Assembly (NCBI GenBank): GCA_030581615.1
Contig: JAKTTT010000102.1
Span: forward strand, 1-43,169
DNA length: 43,169 nt
Direction: 5' to 3'
Origin: Alloascoidea africana
Taxonomy: Eukaryota; Ascomycota; Alloascoideomycetes; Alloascoideales; Alloascoideaceae
Shown: piece after piece, positions 23,909 to 34,086 of the stretch
Layout of the letters: each line of letters opens with the position of its first letter
Position numbering within the stretch: position 1 is the stretch's first letter
Notes under the pieces: model-generated
The model's database searches: none
What the model saw: the letters and a program-made list of their open reading frames with translations, nothing else
Told to the model about the DNA's origin: nothing
Position numbers and translations under genes: made by a program

Positions 23909-24709
23909 TCTCGAGTTCTTATTTACTTAGTAAATGAGCACAATAAGTATCACTGTTTGGGAAGGTGTGTAGAGAACGAAATAGAAATCTTATGATTTGT
24001 GATGTGTGGGGACAAAGCTAGCCAGGGAGAAAAAAACCAGGATATCTGCATGGGGTAAAAGAGAGAAAAAGGCAAAACACAAACCGTGGCTAGTTCTTAG
24101 CGACCCTGATTGGTGGGCTGTTCCCACCACTAAAGAAATCAAGAGTAGCAACAATAGCCCAGTTTTGCCTCTTATTTTGTTTCTGAAGATGATAGTTGGC
24201 TAAACATAAAAATTATTGAAATTTACGAGATGTATCGTGAATGCCTTTATCTGCCAAAAATTTACGCCCTGCTTCTCCGCGTATTCGTAATGCAAAGTGT
24301 ACCGGGCGTTCAGTATAGATAAGGTCCGATGAGATGACCCGGGAAATCAACGATATTCCACTTGATAGTCGCCTGCATGTAAAAGAAGAAAATAGAGGAA
24401 TCTGAAGAACAGAGACGGTCCAGCTGGAAGTCACCCATGGTGTAACAGCTCATGGATTAATGCACTAGCCAAAGGGGAAAAAAAGCTCAGCCACATCGCG
24501 AACAGTATACAAACACATCCAAGTAAGTCGCCTCTTTAGAGCAGATCAGTTAGTAATAAAAGGTTGTATAATGTCCAAGGCTTTTGTGGTTTTGCTCCAG
24601 CACGACTTACAGATGGCTAAGTAATATGCGTTAAACAAGAAGGTCAGATAGAAATTACAAATGGCGGTGCAGCGTATAAAGCCTCTATATACAATTTTTC
24701 CCCTCTGCC
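23909..24709. other. Intergenic, PRS1 upstream; intron-like signals
   Basis: 800 bp between the PRS1 start and the MRH4-like stop. Canonical intron signals occur on the minus strand: donor GTAAGT (24605-24610), perfect TACTAAC (24549-24555) and acceptor near 24534, making a 77-nt candidate intron. A TATA-like run (about 24681-24697) lies upstream. Downstream frames on the minus strand (for example 24213-24434) are short and unrecognised. A small spliced gene or a 5'-UTR intron is possible, but I cannot define a protein. Confidence 0.35.
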
Positions 24710-26584
24710 CTAGTCTAATTCCATCTTTGTGAAAGGTAGGGCGCCGGCCTTGATCATTTCAATGAGCAGTGAGGCTTTCTCTCGCTCTGCAAAGTCTGTA
24801 TCTACACATATTATGCTAACCTTGCAATGCTCCTCCTCTTCCGGTTCTGCCTTCCCAGTAGCAAGCTCGGGGACAACAATGCGATATGGATCCTCTGTAG
24901 ACAGGTATTGGATATCCCTCTCTTTCCTTGAGAAAGGCGATTTAGTCCTACATCTTCCAGCGATTTCCACAAACGTTTTGGAATCCGTGTAACTATCTCT
25001 CCCTAAAATGTAGATGTTCTTGAGTCCGGGTATGTCAATTCCTTGTACAGTTGAGGGAGTAGCGAGCAAAACATCTGGTAGCCTTGCATCATCTTTCACT
25101 TTATCATCAGCTTTATGTTCCTGGAAAAATGTTTTGAGATCAAAGGTGACATCAGACTCTGGCGAATAAATTTTTGTTTCTCCATCGACAAAATTCAGTG
25201 TATCAGCTCTGATTCCGTGTCGAATCAGCTCTTGCTTTGCACCAGCAATTGAACAAGAGTTGTTGATTATCAACAAGCTTCTGGGTCTTCTATTTCTCAT
25301 AAACAGTTGTGCAAATGCAGCAAAATAATCACTTCGAACGCTTGAATCATGTACTATCTTTCTGCGTAATTCATTCTTTTTAATGTTCAAGTATAGATCG
25401 CTCTTATGGTCAAAATAGTCTCTACTGAGGCCAGGTTCAGTGTCTTTTATATCAAATGCATTCTTTATGACTTCCAGAGGATGCTCTGAAAAGTTGGTGA
25501 TTTTATTAGTGGCTTTGCTGTACAAAAGACAGCTTACACCGACTGATTCAAATATGCGACTTTTAAAATCTAATGGGCTCAGAGTAGAAACAGGTATCAT
25601 TGGTCGATGAAGTTGCCATCTATTGAGTTTTGCAATTCTGAGAATTGTATTTGGGGAATGGAGAGCTAAAAAGGAGAATTGTAGAGGCGGTAATCTTTTA
25701 TTTTTCCCGGTTTTTGCTTCATTGTTCCTCCAAGAACAAATATGATTTATCAAGAGCGTTGCTGGTTTACTCTCCAATTTTCTCAAGTCTGGTTTCTTGT
25801 TTGTTCCCAAACTCCCGACTTCTAATAAATATTTACACTCGTCAACAATTATATTCGAAACTTTATAAAGAGGCAAGAACGGTCTATACTCGGAGGCCAG
25901 TATATCGAGAATTCTGCTTGGAGTAGCAATAATGATGTTAGGATTTTGGTGCTGTATTAGGGTGTTTAACTGGTCTTCCTCATGCTGTTTACTACTTCGA
26001 AAGAAATGTTGGACAACAGTGTGGATATTCAAACGCGATTCTGAAAGCAGTTTTGAAAAGAACTCATAGTATTGTATTGCCAGCTGTTGGGAAGGTACGA
26101 GTATAAGAGTAGTAGGTGAGTCTGGATTTCGCTTTTTCTGTGATAATGCGAAAAGAGCAGCTGCTGTAGATTTTCCTGATCCACACTCTGAAGCAGAAAC
26201 CATCGACACCTTTGATTGCATAGCACACAGCATGAGCTTTTGAATCCTCGTTGGATGTTGTATCTCTGGGAAATGTTTTCTAAGGGAAGAGGCAACGACC
26301 AGGGGTATTGCTAGATCCTTAAACGATTTGGCTGTTTTTGGATCTATCTTTAATTTTATGGTGTGAAGAGCGCTTGGTGATTCACTTGCAACGAACGAAC
26401 TGGTGGAAAACGTTAGCTCACCCCATATTGTATTTATCCCAAGAGGTATTCGAGTACACGCATGGACTGGTAGTCGACAAGTCCTTCCAAACATGCTACT
26501 TGCAGTGGTTTTGGTCCTGCTGAAATTTAGTTTCCCGTGCGTGAAGGTGTAAAATTTTGAGTGAGCGCGTAAACGTAAGAACAT
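24710..26584 (-). CDS. MRH4: Mitochondrial DEAD-box-type RNA helicase, Mrh4-like
   Basis: Mrh4 helps assemble the large mitochondrial ribosomal subunit. The 624-aa product begins with a basic, Ser/Thr-rich presequence fitting mitochondrial import; a second in-frame Met lies at residue 31. The helicase core shows a Q-motif-like HPTRIQKLMLCAMQSK, Walker A ASECGSGKST, motif Ia-like ILVPSQQLA, motif Ib IATPSRILD, motif II as DECK instead of DEAD, motif V region LLATPSTVQGIDIPGL and a weak motif VI (EIAGRCRTKS). The divergent motifs fit Mrh4 better than Mss116 or Suv3. Its promoter lies in 178 bp after the histone H2A stop, in tandem on the same strand. Confidence 0.7.
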   Translation of the reverse strand: MFLRLRAHSKFYTFTHGKLNFSRTKTTASSMFGRTCRLPVHACTRIPLGINTIWGELTFSTSSFVASESPSALHTIKLKIDPKTAKSFKDLAIPLVVASSLRKHFPEIQHPTRIQKLMLCAMQSKVSMVSASECGSGKSTAAALFALSQKKRNPDSPTTLILVPSQQLAIQYYEFFSKLLSESRLNIHTVVQHFFRSSKQHEEDQLNTLIQHQNPNIIIATPSRILDILASEYRPFLPLYKVSNIIVDECKYLLEVGSLGTNKKPDLRKLESKPATLLINHICSWRNNEAKTGKNKRLPPLQFSFLALHSPNTILRIAKLNRWQLHRPMIPVSTLSPLDFKSRIFESVGVSCLLYSKATNKITNFSEHPLEVIKNAFDIKDTEPGLSRDYFDHKSDLYLNIKKNELRRKIVHDSSVRSDYFAAFAQLFMRNRRPRSLLIINNSCSIAGAKQELIRHGIRADTLNFVDGETKIYSPESDVTFDLKTFFQEHKADDKVKDDARLPDVLLATPSTVQGIDIPGLKNIYILGRDSYTDSKTFVEIAGRCRTKSPFSRKERDIQYLSTEDPYRIVVPELATGKAEPEEEEHCKVSIICVDTDFAEREKASLLIEMIKAGALPFTKMELD

Positions 26585-26762
26585 CGAGAGTAAAGAAGGA
26601 GTATGGAGATTCCTTACATTGGCATTGTTTCTACTTTTTGGAGTATGGAGACACGATTACAAGTGATTGTACAAATGATTATATTAAACCCAAACATAAG
26701 ATAAATATAGTACACAAAACCAAACAGCAAACTTGTGAGATACCCAAATGTGCATAACAGGA

Positions 26763-27158
26763 TTACAATTCCTGGGAAGCCTTGCCCTTTGCGCTCTTCT
26801 TTGGCAACAGGTTTTGGTGAATGTTTGGTAGAACACCACCCTGGGCAATTGTAACATGGCCCAAAAGCTTATTCAGTTCTTCGTCGTTTCTGATGGCCAG
26901 TTGTAAATGTCGGGGAATGATACGTGTTTTCTTATTGTCTCTGGCGGCATTACCGGCCAGCTCCAGAATCTCAGCAGCGAGATACTCCAAGACGGAGGTC
27001 AGATAGACGGGAGCACCAGCACCAACTCTCTGGGCGTAGTTTCCCTTTCTCAAAAGTCTGTGAACACGACCAACTGGGAAAGTAAGACCAGCTTTGGATG
27101 ATCGAGATTGTGTGGCCTTTGCAGCGGCGGCTTTTCCTCCAGATTTTCCTCCAGACAT
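26763..27158 (-). CDS. HTA1: Histone H2A
   Basis: Core nucleosome histone, 131 aa. The start is the ATG at 27158 ([20 protein letters not shown]); the in-frame extension to 27317 is promoter sequence. The histone fold [20 protein letters not shown] is intact, as are the acidic-patch residues, and the C-terminus ends in SQEL, the Mec1/Tel1 phosphorylation site that makes fungal H2A the H2A.X equivalent. It has no intron. It is divergent from H2B across 403 bp. Confidence 0.97.
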   Translation of the reverse strand: MSGGKSGGKAAAAKATQSRSSKAGLTFPVGRVHRLLRKGNYAQRVGAGAPVYLTSVLEYLAAEILELAGNAARDNKKTRIIPRHLQLAIRNDEELNKLLGHVTIAQGGVLPNIHQNLLPKKSAKGKASQEL

Positions 27159-27561
27159 TACGATAGTATTGTAGTAGTAGTGGTGATAGAGATGTGAGCA
27201 GAGTGTGGTTTGCAGATGAAGATTCGAAAAGTCCAGGAGGGCCTGTCTTTTTATATTTCCGCGAGAACAGGGAACTGTCACAATTGAGGACACAAAAAAC
27301 CCCTCATTAGTCATCAATTTCTGAAACTAGCTGCTCCCAATAGTGACACCCAGGGTTTATGGGTGTACATTCCAAAGTCCACTATTGAGGACACAGTATC
27401 CACCCCATTCTGCCACTAACAGGGGACAACTCCGAGAAAACGAGTCCTCAATAGTGTACATCCATTCTCCTGGAGATCTGGAAAGTGCAATATAAAGTAG
27501 CTGCTTGTTCCCCCTAAATTCCTTATCCAAAGCATTCAACTCCTACTACAGAAATTTAACA
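27159..27561. promoter_or_regulatory. Divergent histone H2A-H2B promoter with repeated motif
   Basis: The motif CACTATTGAGGACAC recurs: CACAATTGAGGACAC at 27279-27293, an exact copy at 27380-27394, and an inverted copy gaGTCCTCAATAGTG at 27442-27456. A half-site CAATAGTG lies at 27338-27345. TATA-like boxes face each gene: TTATATTT (about 27251, for H2A) and AATATAAAG (about 27489, for H2B). The motif differs from the S. cerevisiae Spt10 UAS as I know it. It is probably the element that coordinates the pair. Confidence 0.7.
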
Positions 27562-27966
27562 ATGGCCCCAAAGACTGCTGAAAAGAAACCTGCCTCCAAG
27601 GCTCCCGCCGAGAAGAAGCCTTCTACCGCCGGAAAGAAGACTGCCGCCCCTGTCGCTGACAAGAAGAAGAGAACCAAGACCAGAAAGGAAACCTACTCCT
27701 CCTACATCTACAAGGTCCTCAAGCAGACGCATCCAGACACTGGTATCACCACAAAGGCCATGTCCATCATGAACTCGTTCGTGAACGACATTTTTGAGCG
27801 CATTGCCACTGAAGCCTCCAAGCTTGCCGCCTACAACAAGAAATCTACCATCTCTTCCAGGGAGATCCAGACCGCCGTTCGTCTGATCTTGCCAGGAGAA
27901 TTAGCCAAACACGCTGTTTCTGAAGGAACAAGAGCCGTTACCAAATACACCAACTCTAGCGAGTAA
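27562..27966 (+). CDS. HTB1: Histone H2B
   Basis: Core nucleosome histone, 134 aa. The start is the ATG at 27562 ([20 protein letters not shown]), preceded by AACA; the upstream in-frame extension is 5' UTR. The globular domain [20 protein letters not shown] through [20 protein letters not shown] is near-invariant, with the C-terminal Lys ubiquitination context (AVTKYTNSS). The conserved Leu in RLILPG is coded by CTG, evidence for the standard genetic code. It has no intron. It is convergent with PRE3. Confidence 0.97.
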   Translation: MAPKTAEKKPASKAPAEKKPSTAGKKTAAPVADKKKRTKTRKETYSSYIYKVLKQTHPDTGITTKAMSIMNSFVNDIFERIATEASKLAAYNKKSTISSREIQTAVRLILPGELAKHAVSEGTRAVTKYTNSSE

Positions 27967-28186
27967 AAATATCTTTGTTAATTGGGTTTGAGCTTTGTTT
28001 TTATGTCTGGTTGTACACTCTGTATCATATATAGTTGAACATGTTAATGATTTTGAAATTGGCTTTGTTTATCTAAAGTGCTTTGCTCCTAAAACGAGTA
28101 AAATGATGATTATCCAAGAATCCCTTTCTCATCTGATTTTGAAGAGTATCAACCTTTAGAAAATTACATTTATGTTACTCTATTCT

Positions 28187-29304
28187 CTAAGCATCCTGAT
28201 ACTCGTCAGGGAAAAACACCAGTCTCTCTATGCCAGATTGGGTCAAAACCACCATTCTAATGACGCCGCCCGAACTGCCATCCCACTTTATAGCCTGCGA
28301 GAGAGCTGTTTAATTGACCGTTAGTACTGGCCACGCTTTCAAAAATTTCATAGGTATTCTATCTTACCAGTTTTCATGAAGCTGATCGTCTGCTCCTTTG
28401 TCATGTTCTCCTTAAAGTTCTTGTTGCAATATCCATAAATGAACTGAACATCTGTTAGCCAAGTATGAACAACCACCATCTTCCAAAGTAATACATACAG
28501 CAGATCCACTTCCTGCAATAGCATAACTTTGCTTATGAACACTTCCACCTAGTGGTATACTGTATACTTCGCCCTTGGTCTTATCATCATAACCAGCAAC
28601 AATAATACCAGCACTAAGGTTATCCTTGTTGGAATAGCACAACTCTTTGAAAATGGAAGCAGCAATTTTGGGGGTTGGTGGGCCATACTGCTGGGTGTAT
28701 AAATTTAAATGATATTGAACAATATCAGCAACTGCTTGGGTATCAGCAGCAGAACCAGAACTAACATCATCTTAGAAGATGTACAAGTAGAAGCAAATTC
28801 AAAGCCAAGAACGTACCGACCTAGATGTTGGTTAGTTTATGCTCGCAGATTCGTACAACAAGAATACTCACAACACCAGATTTTATCGTGAACTTGCGTC
28901 AACTTATCAGTGACACTGTGACAATTGTCAGAAACACAAACAACAAATCCAATTCGTTTTTCGACTTGACCAATTCATACCGATTCGCGATATAGGCTCC
29001 AGTAGTGGTCCGGCTAAAAAATACAGCTGTTAGAATGCCTTTCTTAACACAATGGCATAATTGGCATACCTATCAGCTCCTAATATCACTCCTTCATTGA
29101 ATTTCACCGCCATGCTTTCCATTAAAGAATTAGAGCTGTTCAATTCAATCTCTTGCGATATAAATTGATCTATTGAGAGCATACATTGACGTCCCCAGGC
29201 TTAACAATCATTAGTATAACGCCAATTGAAACAATACTATATTCTCCACCATACCTGACCTCGCCTTTCTTCAAAGCGTTGATGTCTACAGATATGCTTT
29301 CCAT
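28187..29304 (-). CDS. PRE3: 20S proteasome beta1 subunit Pre3 (nine exons)
   Basis: Pre3 is the caspase-like catalytic subunit of the 20S proteasome. The only model that restores the family sequence has nine exons: 29255-29304, 29185-29199, 29070-29114, 28981-29013, 28872-28915, 28817-28820, 28499-28760, 28368-28443 and 28187-28305. The sum is 648 nt, or 215 aa, the length of S. cerevisiae Pre3. All eight introns are 51-70 nt; donors are GTATG/GTAAG/GTGAG/GTACG and branch sites are mostly CTAAC/CTAAT. Exon 2 (15 nt) codes LGTS with catalytic Thr1 (residue 20); exon 6 is a 4-nt microexon completing CCR of the WCCRSGSAADTQ block. Downstream blocks AGIIVAGYDDKTKGEVYSIP and SLSQ-type AIKWDGSSGGVIRMVVL are intact. 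It is convergent with H2B. Confidence 0.9.
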
Positions 29305-29338
29305 GGCTGCGATGGTTGTTGACAAAGTGCTGCTCAAG

Positions 29339-29347
29339 AGTGGCAAA
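29339..29347 (+). promoter_or_regulatory. PACE-like site upstream of PRE3
   Basis: AGTGGCAAA differs by one base from the Rpn4 element GGTGGCAAA and lies 35 bp upstream of the PRE3 ATG, in opposite orientation to the gene. It is close to the start codon, so it may instead lie in the leader. Confidence 0.45.
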
Positions 29348-29529
29348 CACCTTCTTCTGAAAGTTGGTACACCCAAACAGCGCACAACTGTTACCCGACA
29401 TTCACACAACTATATATGTGATGGATAAAAGATGAAAGCATGATCACAAGAATTGTTTGAGATCCTAGAAAAGACATAGCTGGCCTAAAAATACAACCGA
29501 ATCTACTGTACAAATAATACTAATACACT

Positions 29530-32151
29530 TTAAAGGGTGGATGTTTCTTCTGTGTCTGTTCTCATGGACATCTTGGAGCTCTCCGCAGGACTTGTTTCTG
29601 ATCCTGTTATTGGCGTGAGTGTTTTGCTTCTAGGACTTCCAAGTAGTGTAGGCCTAGTTCTGGAGAATGGGGTTACTCCATACGCCTTCAATTTTCTTTG
29701 AAGACTTGGTGTCAGGTTGGATCCAATTTCAGTTTTCTTGTACAAACTGGATCTCAATAGCCTGTTGGTATGCTCTGTATGGCGTTGACTAAATGTAATA
29801 GCGGGCTTCACACTAGTTCTCGGTTGAGTAAACGAGTGAGAATGTATCATTGGTGTCATTAATTGGTGCGCTTCCCTTTTGATTTCTTCTACTTTTTCAA
29901 ATTTCAACCGCCACATATGCCATCGATTTTTGAATTTTAGCATCGTCCATCGGTCAAAAAATTCATTCGCATCTCTCATACGAGATTTTAGTTGGAATAG
30001 CTTCATGGTCCATCGTCGGAATATGCGTCCTTCCATATCCAAACGTTTAACCAATAGCAAACTTTCCAAGTTTCGAGACAGTTCCATAACATTTCTCAAT
30101 TTCACCTCCCATTTGACAAAATATTTATCAGTTAGGTCTATGTTATAACTGATATCAACAGCAGTTGCATTATCGACAAAATTTTTTGTTTTGACGAACC
30201 AGATATCAAAATAGAGAGCCTTGGCCCGCTGACTATCATTGGCAAGAGCAAATTGTTCAGCTAGTTGAGAGCTGGTCATGCAGGTCTCATGTTTCGATTT
30301 CCACGTCCTAAACAATGTCAGTTTTATAGAATACTGTGTCTCCGCAAAATACATTTGGAGTCTCTCTTCAAGCTCTTGCTCTTTGCGATTAGTTAAGCGC
30401 CGCCTCCAACGGTGAAAAGATGTTCTTTTTAACGATTGCGAATAATGAACATCAGCTTCAGCTTGGTGGATTTTTAACTGTTCATATCTTGTTTCCAATG
30501 ATCGTATGGATAGTTGAGCTAGTGACACATCATATATATCGGCAGCAAGCTCTTGGTTTTGCAAAGCGTTCGATGTCTTGTCGATCCACGCACTCATTGC
30601 CATCTTTGTCATTCTGTACCCCCACTTTTTTTCAGCTTCAATAGCAGCTTTTTCTCCCAGTATAGTCCAAAGAGTGGCCTCATTTTTCCAAGTGTTTAGA
30701 ATTTGTTTTGCAAAACAGGCCAAATGGTATCTTCTGAATAGTACAGCTCTCTGTTTTATAAACCAGTAGCGAAAACTATCATACAATAGGACTGCTTCGG
30801 AATATCTGAGAAAGACTTGTTCTCGGTATTCTAGCCGCCATAACTTGAAATGGCGATTAGTTAGAGTATGATGATAAACCTGTCGAGATCTTTGTTTTAG
30901 TGCAGCAGCTTTTCTCCAAAACGAAATCGCACTTCTTGCTTTAGTGTTAGAAGTTCCTATTGATTGCCTTTTCAATGTTCGAGCAAGAGCTGCTGCTGTT
31001 CTCCACCTCTTCATCTTGGAAGCGAGAAATTTGAAATCACTTAGTCTCTTCCATCTTGCCTGTTTTACTCGAACTTGAACAAACAATGATCTCCATTGAA
31101 CATAGTGATTCACCATCAGCCTTCTGGTGTCCACATCCGCAGCTTCATCTTCAAGTCGCATGTGGTCCTCATATTTCAGAATCCACACATCCATTGATTT
31201 CTTTTCGAGCAGTAACTCATACCTCCGCTCCGTTAATCTATCACATATTTTATACACCCAATGTTGAACAGCACTATGAGCAATACGATTATTGGAGTAC
31301 ATTTGAGACTGTTCTTCCATAAGTTGTATGTTGTTGTGTCTCCTTTGCCATTTTTGAAAAAATATCTTGGTTCGAAGTTGATCTGCAAGATTTTTCAGCC
31401 TCTGCTTTTCTTGTAGACAAATTTTCAATCTCTTCAAGGTATTAACCATAGCCGTTTCGTTGTTTATTTCCTCTATTTGTTCATAAACGCCGGCATAGTT
31501 TTCGTATCTACTTCTCCAGCAAAGCAAAGCTGAGGATAAAAGAACTTTGCCGTATTGAACATCGGCTATCTCTCGTAAAATGGAATCGTAATTGAGTCGG
31601 TTCTGGTAAATCTTTACTAATCTTCCAAAAAAGCGAGCCTTTTGAATACGAATTAGGCTTCTCGCCCGTTCCAGTAGTTCTTTTTTCTTTTCCAAATGTA
31701 AGGTATACTCCACATCCAGTGGTAACTCTTTCAATAATGCCTTAAACGCGTCAGACCAAGACAGATTAGGAAAGCGAGACATCATCAGAATCACCTTAAA
31801 GTAAGTCTCATCTTGTGAAGGGTCGAGACCACTTGACCGAAGAACAGATTCGTAGGCCGTGAATATTGTGATAAACTCATGGGGCTCCTCAGAAGATTCA
31901 GCCAGCTTTATGATTCTCTTTATAACCTGAATGTCTGCAAAAGATCAGTAATGATTCGCCCATAACAAATGCTAAACAAGCTGCGTACCTTCTTTCGTCA
32001 AAGGATGTGAAAGCGAATGCCTGATAGTCCCCTCTTGAATGTTGAACCGGGCCAGGTTCTGCTGGAGAGCACGGATCTCCTCCTGTCCAACGTCTGTTTG
32101 TGAGTAATACGAGGGATCATAGCGCTGCTGTCGAGAATTATTGTCATCCAT
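29530..32151 (-). CDS. SFI1: Sfi1-like spindle pole body protein
   Basis: Sfi1 forms the half-bridge filament that binds centrin (Cdc31) along its length and is needed for spindle pole duplication. Exons are 31989-32151 and 29530-31934; the intron is 54 nt (GTACGC donor, TACTGAT-like branch, TTTTGCAG) and splicing keeps frame, giving 855 aa. The central region (about residues 150-720) carries many Trp-containing helical repeats such as FHRWRRRLTN, LFRTWKSKHE, ISFWRKAAAL and FRRWTMKLFQ. The C-terminus is Ser/Thr/Pro-rich (LGSPRSKTLTPITGSETSP) and includes TP/SP sites, as in Sfi1 where Cdk1 acts. Its promoter is shared with OST1 (193 bp). Confidence 0.85.
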
Positions 32152-32344
32152 GCTGCTGAGACAGCATCTGTGCTATTGGGCTTCCGCGCTGTGCTGTGCT
32201 ATATCTCGTTTTTGTTTACTTCGCGAACCTCCCGCGGCTCGAAGTAGTGCCCAACCAGACACAACACCCAAACACCTTTCGCTACGTGTCTTTCTTCATG
32301 CTGGAACTGGACTGGTATTGTTCAACACATTGCGAGCATCAAAC

Positions 32345-33842
32345 ATGAGGCAAACTATGCTGAGTCCTACATATTTTCTTCTTCTGATTCTGGCAATTGT
32401 GTTGGATACTGCTCTAGCTGAGCCGTTTGTGCCCCCCAAAAATTTCTTGCACACGAAAAGCAAAGTTGAGATTGATTTGACACATTCATATGTGAAGGAA
32501 GTTCGCAAGGTGGATATTAAGAATATTGCCAATGAACCTCAGGAGTTTTACTACTTTGCTGTTGATGAAGATCTGATGCCTCATGTCTCGCTCTTTGAGG
32601 CTGTTGTCAACAATATCCCTCTACCAGTAGAAGAAATTCCCGAGAAATCTGAGTAAGTAATCCATCTCACCAGAGGCTGAAAAATTCGCGCGATGTCTAA
32701 CGTATTACAGAGGTATCAACTATTTCAAAGTTCATCTTGGAAATTTGGAACCAGAGGAAGTCGTTAGTGTTGTTCTTGGTATTATCTATATGGAAGTCTT
32801 GGTGCCATACCCAAGTGAGTTGGCAATCGGTGAGCAAGGCAAGTTGTATTATAGCGGCTCGGCCTATCCATTGAGTGCCTATGATCAGGAACACGTTGCC
32901 GTTGGCTTTCAGCTTGGTGGAAAAGCTGAGCAAATCATTATCGATAATGGCAAATCTTCAACCCCATCCACTCTTGGGAAAGAAGCAAGTGGAGCATTGA
33001 TCTATGGCCCATTTGACAAGATCGAAGCTTTCAAATCAGAACCAATCGGTCTTTTATACTCCCATAATAAGCCATTGGCGCATGCCACCAAACTGGAGAG
33101 AGACGTTTGGGCTTCTCATTGGGGTTCTTCGGTCTCAATTGAAGAAAGGTACCAACTTACAAATCATGCAGCAAAGCTGAAAGGCACATTTTCCAGATTG
33201 GATTGGATCGCCCACACGAGAGATTTTTATGCAATTGATAAAAGCACAGTGATCAGCACCGTAGACATACAATTGCCCGATGAAATTAGAGAAGTTTACT
33301 ACACAGATTTGGTTGGAAATGTTTCAACTAGCAGACTTGCCCATGTTGGAAAGCAGAATATTTTGCAGCTAAAACCTCGATTTCCCATCTTTGGAGGATG
33401 GCATTACAATTTCACTGTGGGCTGGAGTGCGCCTCTTGTGAATTATGTGAAACCAACGTTTGCTGGAAGCGATGTTTACGTGATCCGGGTTCCTATTGTT
33501 GAAGGCCCCTCTGATATCACCTATGACGAAGTTTTTCTGTCGTTCTATCTTCCAGAAGGTGCTGAAGTGAAAACTGTATCTACGCTTGTACCGTTTGAAT
33601 CAAGAGAAGATGCTATTGTCCAAAGCTATTTGGATACCACGGGCAGGACAGTTGTTAAGCTGAAATACGAAAGGCTGTTTGACTACCACCGTGCTGCAAC
33701 CGTTTTGGTTAGTTATCAATATTCGAAAGAAGCCCACTTTGGAAAGCCACTTAAACTGGCCGCTATCGTTTTTGGTTTCTTTGTCTCCTTCTTGATATTT
33801 TCAAAAATAGACGTTGGAATCAAAAAGGAAAAAAAGAATTGA
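32345..33842 (+). CDS. OST1: Oligosaccharyltransferase subunit Ost1 (ribophorin I)
   Basis: Ost1 is an essential, type I membrane subunit of the ER complex that N-glycosylates nascent proteins. Exons are 32345-32652 and 32711-33842; the intron is 58 nt (GTAAGT donor, TCTAACG branch, TTACAG), giving 479 aa. A signal peptide follows the start (MLSPTYFLLLILAIVLDTAL; the ATG at 32345 adds four residues). Luminal family blocks include LVPYPSELAIGEQGKLYY, EVYYTDLVGNVSTSRL and FPIFGGWHYNFTVGWSAPL. One membrane helix lies near the C-terminus (AAIVFGFFVSFLIF), followed by a lysine-rich cytosolic tail KKEKKN suited to ER retention. Length matches S. cerevisiae Ost1. Confidence 0.95.
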
Positions 33843-34086
33843 AGAATAAAACCAAGATAGGAATCAATGCATTGTTTAATAGGTTTGCGTGCTTGTCGCA
33901 CCCATGAAACTGCGTTTCAAATCTGCAATTGTCATATTACACATTTTATAAAAACCTATCTGTGTGTGAAGAATCTAGTAAGTTGTATTGTATTCAGTTT
34001 GTTAATAAAATAGGAAAGTCTTTAAGTCACGTGGCAATTTCACCCTTTTAACCGAATCTACTGTGTTCAAAGTAATCCACCATGGA
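33843..34086. promoter_or_regulatory. OST1-ORC3 intergenic region with E-box and two-codon uORF
   Basis: CACGTG at 34028-34033 (agtCACGTGgc) lies 54 bp upstream of the ORC3 start. A two-codon uORF, ATGGAATGA, starts at 34082 in the strong context accATGG. Its stop overlaps the ORC3 start as ATGA. Confidence 0.6.

Noticed and set aside
27159-27317. In-frame N-terminal extension of histone H2A
   Set aside because: Histone H2A starts at MSGGK; the extension covers the promoter and its repeated motif.
27562-27966. Possible CUG codon reassignment
   Set aside because: CTG codes an invariant Leu in H2B (RLILPG) and in PRE3 (SLGTS, ERLVF), so the standard code fits.
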